Positions 5,961-8,608 of a stretch of DNA of 8,608 nt are shown one piece after another. Origin of the DNA: Chloroflexota bacterium (GTDB taxonomy: Bacteria > Chloroflexota > Dormibacteria > Aeolococcales > Aeolococcaceae); the NCBI GenBank assembly GCA_003491925.1, contig DNAU01000122.1, positions 1 to 8,608 of the forward strand, read 5' to 3'. The position numbers and the translations under genes are program-made. The notes under the pieces were generated by a model. That model saw only the letters and a program-made list of their open reading frames with translations. It had not been told where the DNA came from and did not search any database. Position 1 is the stretch's first letter; each line of letters starts with the position of its first letter.

Positions 5961-7419
5961 GGAGGGTGCCGGGAAGACCTCCCCCGCCTCCGCCATCTCC
6001 GGCTCGGGTCCCCGCCACGTCCACTTCCTCGGGATCTGCGGCTACGCGGTGAGCGGTGCCGCCATCCTCGCCCAGCAGCTCGGCCACACCGTCACCGGCA
6101 GCGACGAGCACGCTTACCCGCCGGTCTCCGACATCGTGACCGCGGCCGGGATCCCCTGGGAGAACCGCCACGACCCCGCCAACCTCGATCGCTGGGGTGT
6201 CCCCGACCTGGTGGTGGTCGGCAACCAGGTGCGCCCCCTCAACGAGGAGTGGCTGGAGGCGAAGCGGCGCGGGCTCCCGCTCAGCAGCGAGGTCGAGTTC
6301 TTCGTCTCGCTCACCGAGGGCAGGCTCCGGCTCGCGGTCTGCGGCACCCACGGCAAGACGACCACCTCGGCGCTGCTCATCCACATGCTGGACCGCTGCG
6401 GGATGGACCCGGGCTTCCGGCTCGGCTCGACCTCCCTGGACGTGGGTGGGAGTGCGCGGCTGGGCACCGGCCCCTTCGTCTTCGAGGGGGACGAGTACAC
6501 CACCGCCCCCTGGGACCCGCGGCCCAAGTTCCTCCACATGCGGCCGGCGGCGGCCTGCGTCACCCGCCTGGAGTGGGACCACCCTGACGTCTACCCGTCG
6601 CCCGAGGCGTACCGCACGCCCTTCGTCGAGCTGGCCGCGACGATGCCCGCGGACGGGCTGCTGGTGCTCTGCGGCGACGATCCCGAGGCGCTCTCGCTCC
6701 GCGACCACGCGACCTGCCCGGTGACCGTCTACGGCGAGGGGGAGGGCGCCGGCTGGCGCGTGACCCGGCTCGCGGACGACGGCCGGGTGCAGCGCTTTCG
6801 GGTCGCGCACCCCGAGCGGGCGATCCCCGAGGTGGCGCTCACCTTCCCTGGCCGGCACAACGCCCTCAACGCCACCGCGGCCCTGGCCCTCGCCAGCTTT
6901 GCCGGCGCCCCGATCCCGGAGTGCGTCGCCGCCTGCGCCGACTTCCGGGGACCGGCTCGGCGATTCGAGATCCTGGGGACGGCCGGCGGGGTCACCGTGG
7001 TCGACGATTACGCCCACCATCCGACCGAGGTCTGGGCGGCCATCAACGCGGCCCGGGCCCGCTACGGCCGGGCGCGCATCATCGCGGTCCACACGCCGCA
7101 CACCTACTCCCGGACGCTCACCCTCCTCGAGGACTACCGCCGGAGCTTCGAGGAGGCGGATCTGGTGGTGCTGGGACCCATCGAGGCCGCCCGCGAGCGC
7201 GGCCAGGCGGCGACCGTCTCCTCCGCCGACGTCGCGGCCAGGGTCACGGGGAGGGAGGTCCACCTGGTCGGCGGCAGCGACGAGGGGGTCGAGCTGCTCC
7301 TCCGGCTGGCCCGGCCGGGGGACGTGATCGTGGTCCTCTCCCTGGGCGGCTTCGACAAGATCGCCCGCCGCCTCCACACGGCCCTGCGGGAGCGCGCGGC
7401 GGAGGCTCGCCGTGGATGA
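5950..7419 (+). CDS. murC: UDP-MurNAc--L-alanine ligase of the MurC/Mpl family, Mpl-like in its first two domains
   Basis: This is an ATP-dependent Mur ligase of 489 residues in the murC slot. Core residues are present: GTHGKTTT (132-139), Glu 179 in EGDEY, DH in LEWDHPDVY (207-215), GRHNALN (301-307), RRF and DDYAHHPTE (352-360). The first two domains read like Mpl, the recycling enzyme that attaches L-Ala-D-Glu-DAP tripeptide: HFLGICG (25-31), GSD followed by YPPVSD (56-61), VVVGN, DEYTTA with D-x-R-PKFLHMRP (181-199). A standard MurC would have DESDGSF and TNIE there. The C-terminal domain has PHTYSRT (383-389) and the IEAARERG region as in MurC, then LSLGGFDKI (463-471), closer to Mpl. 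The likely role is MurC by position, but tripeptide ligation is possible. GTG 5950 is chosen after a G-rich stretch; a TTG at 5917 in frame is less likely. The family call is firm; the substrate is uncertain. Confidence 0.85.
   Translation: MSAEEGAGKTSPASAISGSGPRHVHFLGICGYAVSGAAILAQQLGHTVTGSDEHAYPPVSDIVTAAGIPWENRHDPANLDRWGVPDLVVVGNQVRPLNEEWLEAKRRGLPLSSEVEFFVSLTEGRLRLAVCGTHGKTTTSALLIHMLDRCGMDPGFRLGSTSLDVGGSARLGTGPFVFEGDEYTTAPWDPRPKFLHMRPAAACVTRLEWDHPDVYPSPEAYRTPFVELAATMPADGLLVLCGDDPEALSLRDHATCPVTVYGEGEGAGWRVTRLADDGRVQRFRVAHPERAIPEVALTFPGRHNALNATAALALASFAGAPIPECVAACADFRGPARRFEILGTAGGVTVVDDYAHHPTEVWAAINAARARYGRARIIAVHTPHTYSRTLTLLEDYRRSFEEADLVVLGPIEAARERGQAATVSSADVAARVTGREVHLVGGSDEGVELLLRLARPGDVIVVLSLGGFDKIARRLHTALRERAAEARRG
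7401..7405 (+). promoter_or_regulatory. Shine-Dalgarno of murB, inside the murC-like gene
   Basis: GGAGG lies 6 nt before the GTG at 7412. It decides for this GTG over the ATG at 7416, which is in a different frame. Confidence 0.6.
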
Positions 7420-8326
7420 CGGATGGCTCGCCGAGGAGCCGGGGATCCGGCGCGAGGAACCCCTCGACCGGCACAGCGAGTACGGGATCGGAGGCCCGGC
7501 CGACTGGTACCTCCGGGTGCGCGACGCCGCCCACCTCGCCGGGCTGATGCGGCGCTGTCACGAGGCGGGGGTGCCGGTCACCGTCATCGGCGCCGGCAGC
7601 AACAGCCTGGTGCTCGACGGCGGCATCCGCGGGCTGGTGGTCGAGCTGCCCCGTGGCCGGCTCCGCCGGCTCTCCGACGACGTCATCGAGCTGCCCGGCG
7701 GGGCGATGATGCCGCGGGCGGCGCTGGATTGTGCCGCCCAGGGGTTGGGGGGTCTGGAGTTCGGCATCGGCGTTCCCGGCACCTGCGGCGCCTCGGTGCG
7801 GGGCAATGCCGGCGCCTTCGGGACCGAGATCAAGGACGTCCTCGTCGACTGCGACACCCTGGCGCCGGACGGCTCGGAGCACACCTTCGGGGCCGCTGAG
7901 CTCGGCTTCGCCTACCGCGACTCCCGTCTCAAGCGAGACCTCGCCGGCCACGTGGTGGTCGCCGCCCGGCTCCGCGTCCACGAGGACCTGCCGCTGGCGG
8001 TCCGTGCGCTCACCGACGCCATCCAGGCTGAGCGCCGAGCGACCCAGCCGTACGACCAGCGCAGCCTGGGCAGCATGTTCACCAACCCACCCGGTGACCA
8101 TGCCGGCCGCCTGATCGACGCGGCCGGGCTGAAGGGGGCGCGGGTCGGCGGTGCCGAGGTCTCCCTCCGGCACGCCAACTTCGTGATCAACGCCGGCGGC
8201 GCCTCCGCCGCCGACGTGCTGGCGCTCTGCGACCTCATCCAGCGAACCGTCGCGGAGCAGTTCGGCGTTCACCTGGTACCGGAGATCGCCGTGCTCGGCG
8301 ATCCGGTGCGGAGGATTGGTTCATGA
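7412..8326 (+). CDS. murB: UDP-N-acetylenolpyruvoylglucosamine reductase MurB
   Basis: MurB is the cytoplasmic FAD enzyme that reduces UDP-GlcNAc-enolpyruvate with NADPH to UDP-MurNAc, the substrate of the ligase encoded just upstream. The 304 residues are normal for the shorter type II form. Visible features are HSEYGIGGPADWYL (21-34), the FAD-binding VIGAGSNSLVLDGG (58-71), GLEFGIGVPGTCGASVRGNAGAFG (split here: GLEFGIGVPGT 114-124, NAGAFG 132-137), YRDSR (168-172), QPYDQRSLGSMFTNP (212-226) with the proton-donating Ser 221, AGRLIDAAGLKG (231-242) and LVPEI (288-292) with the conserved Glu 291. The glycine pair after PGT is GA rather than GG. The GTG start overlaps the preceding gene by 8 nt, and the stop shares ATGA (8323-8326) with a small frame in the following spacer. 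Confidence 0.95.
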   Translation: MDDGWLAEEPGIRREEPLDRHSEYGIGGPADWYLRVRDAAHLAGLMRRCHEAGVPVTVIGAGSNSLVLDGGIRGLVVELPRGRLRRLSDDVIELPGGAMMPRAALDCAAQGLGGLEFGIGVPGTCGASVRGNAGAFGTEIKDVLVDCDTLAPDGSEHTFGAAELGFAYRDSRLKRDLAGHVVVAARLRVHEDLPLAVRALTDAIQAERRATQPYDQRSLGSMFTNPPGDHAGRLIDAAGLKGARVGGAEVSLRHANFVINAGGASAADVLALCDLIQRTVAEQFGVHLVPEIAVLGDPVRRIGS

Positions 8327-8429
8327 GTGCGGGTTGGTGTCGGGGCGCCTCGATGAGCCTGCGCATCGCCGCCGCCTGCTCAAACCCCCCTTCGACGACG
8401 TGCCCCGTCGCCCCTCCCGGAGCGCACCG
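8327..8429 (+). other. 103-nt murB-ddl spacer with a 36-codon open frame and an imperfect copy of the ddl start
   Basis: An open frame of 36 codons runs from the ATG at 8323 (sharing ATGA with the murB stop) to a TGA at 8431-8433 (sharing ATGA with the ddl start). Its product is unrecognised and rich in Ala, Pro, Ser and Cys. It may be translated by coupling, or may just be an open stretch. Within it, 8351-8371 matches 8428-8448 at 19 of 21 bases, so the peptide MSLRIAAAC resembles the Ddl start MTLRIAVVC. The ddl frame itself is also open back through the spacer to before the GTG at 8337, so a longer Ddl N-terminus is possible but unlike the family. I call no gene here. Confidence 0.4.
8419..8422 (+). 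promoter_or_regulatory. Shine-Dalgarno of ddl
   Basis: GGAG lies 7 nt before the ATG at 8430. It supports that ATG over the in-frame GTG at 8337, which lacks a comparable site. Confidence 0.6.
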
Positions 8430-8608
8430 ATGACCCTTCGCATCGCCGTGGTGTGCGGCGGTCCCAGCCCCGAGGTCGAGGTGTCGCGTCTCTCGGCGTC
8501 CCAGGTCGCGGGTGCGCTGCGGTCCCGCGGGCACCAGTGCACGACGATCGAGGTGGACGCCGAGCTGTGGCCCGCGCTCCAGGCCGGCGGCTTCGACTGC
8601 GTCTTCAT
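8430..8608 (+). CDS. ddl: D-alanine--D-alanine ligase, 3' partial
   Basis: Only the first 59 residues are present. Ddl is a cytoplasmic ATP-grasp ligase that makes the D-Ala-D-Ala dipeptide used by MurF. The start MTLRIAVVCGGPSPEVEVSR is followed by LSASQVAGAL, matching the N-terminal domain pattern of a short strand, GGxSxE, then EVS and a helix. Glu 15 sits where the first D-Ala-binding Glu lies in E. coli DdlB, as I recall that sequence. VDAELWPALQAGGFDCVF fits the following region before the expected HG motif, which is outside the window. The ATP-grasp and catalytic domains cannot be checked. In the classical cluster ddl follows murB, as here, and ftsQ, ftsA and ftsZ would be expected downstream. 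Confidence 0.88.
   Translation, partial: MTLRIAVVCGGPSPEVEVSRLSASQVAGALRSRGHQCTTIEVDAELWPALQAGGFDCVF

Noticed and set aside
5488..7377. Open frame of 629 codons on the minus strand across murG and the murC-like gene
   Set aside because: It lies opposite two well-supported genes, its product is Gly/Arg/Pro/Asp-rich low-complexity sequence with no recognisable domain, and such frames are expected opposite high-GC genes.

Overview
The window is a very GC-rich piece of a bacterial division and cell-wall (dcw) gene cluster. All genes are on the + strand and tightly packed. In order they are ftsI (5' end outside the window), murF, mraY, ftsW, murG, a murC/mpl-type ligase, murB, and ddl (3' end outside the window). 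Together they cover ligation of the stem peptide, transfer to the lipid carrier (lipid I), addition of GlcNAc (lipid II), and polymerisation and cross-linking at the septum. MurB and Ddl supply UDP-MurNAc and D-Ala-D-Ala.

Layout: ftsI ends at 1138 and murF starts 25 nt later. murF and mraY overlap by 4 nt. A 132-nt spacer (3485-3616) separates mraY from ftsW. The ftsW reading frame runs 83 nt into murG. murG and the murC-like gene overlap by 11 nt, and the murC-like gene and murB by 8 nt. A 103-nt spacer (8327-8429) separates murB from ddl. Five of the seven visible starts are GTG. The overlaps suggest one long transcript with translational coupling.

Two members of the classical cluster order are absent: murE (expected between ftsI and murF) and murD (expected between mraY and ftsW). 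The gene in the murC slot is unusual. Its N-terminal and ATP-binding portions carry motifs typical of Mpl, the ligase that attaches a ready-made tripeptide to UDP-MurNAc, while parts of its C-terminal domain look like MurC. This is the most interesting point in the window. Other oddities are altered signature residues in MurF and FtsW, the long ftsW-murG overlap, and an imperfect copy of the ddl start inside the murB-ddl spacer.

Organism: the high GC, GTG starts and dcw order suit a Terrabacteria lineage. The MurF motif YNSSP is, from memory, more like Chloroflexota-type proteins than the YNANP common elsewhere. A Chloroflexota or Dormibacterota-like soil bacterium is my guess, with low confidence; an actinobacterium is not excluded. 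Nothing in the window looks like a mobile element, CRISPR array, rRNA or tRNA. The many long open frames on the minus strand are GC-driven shadows.
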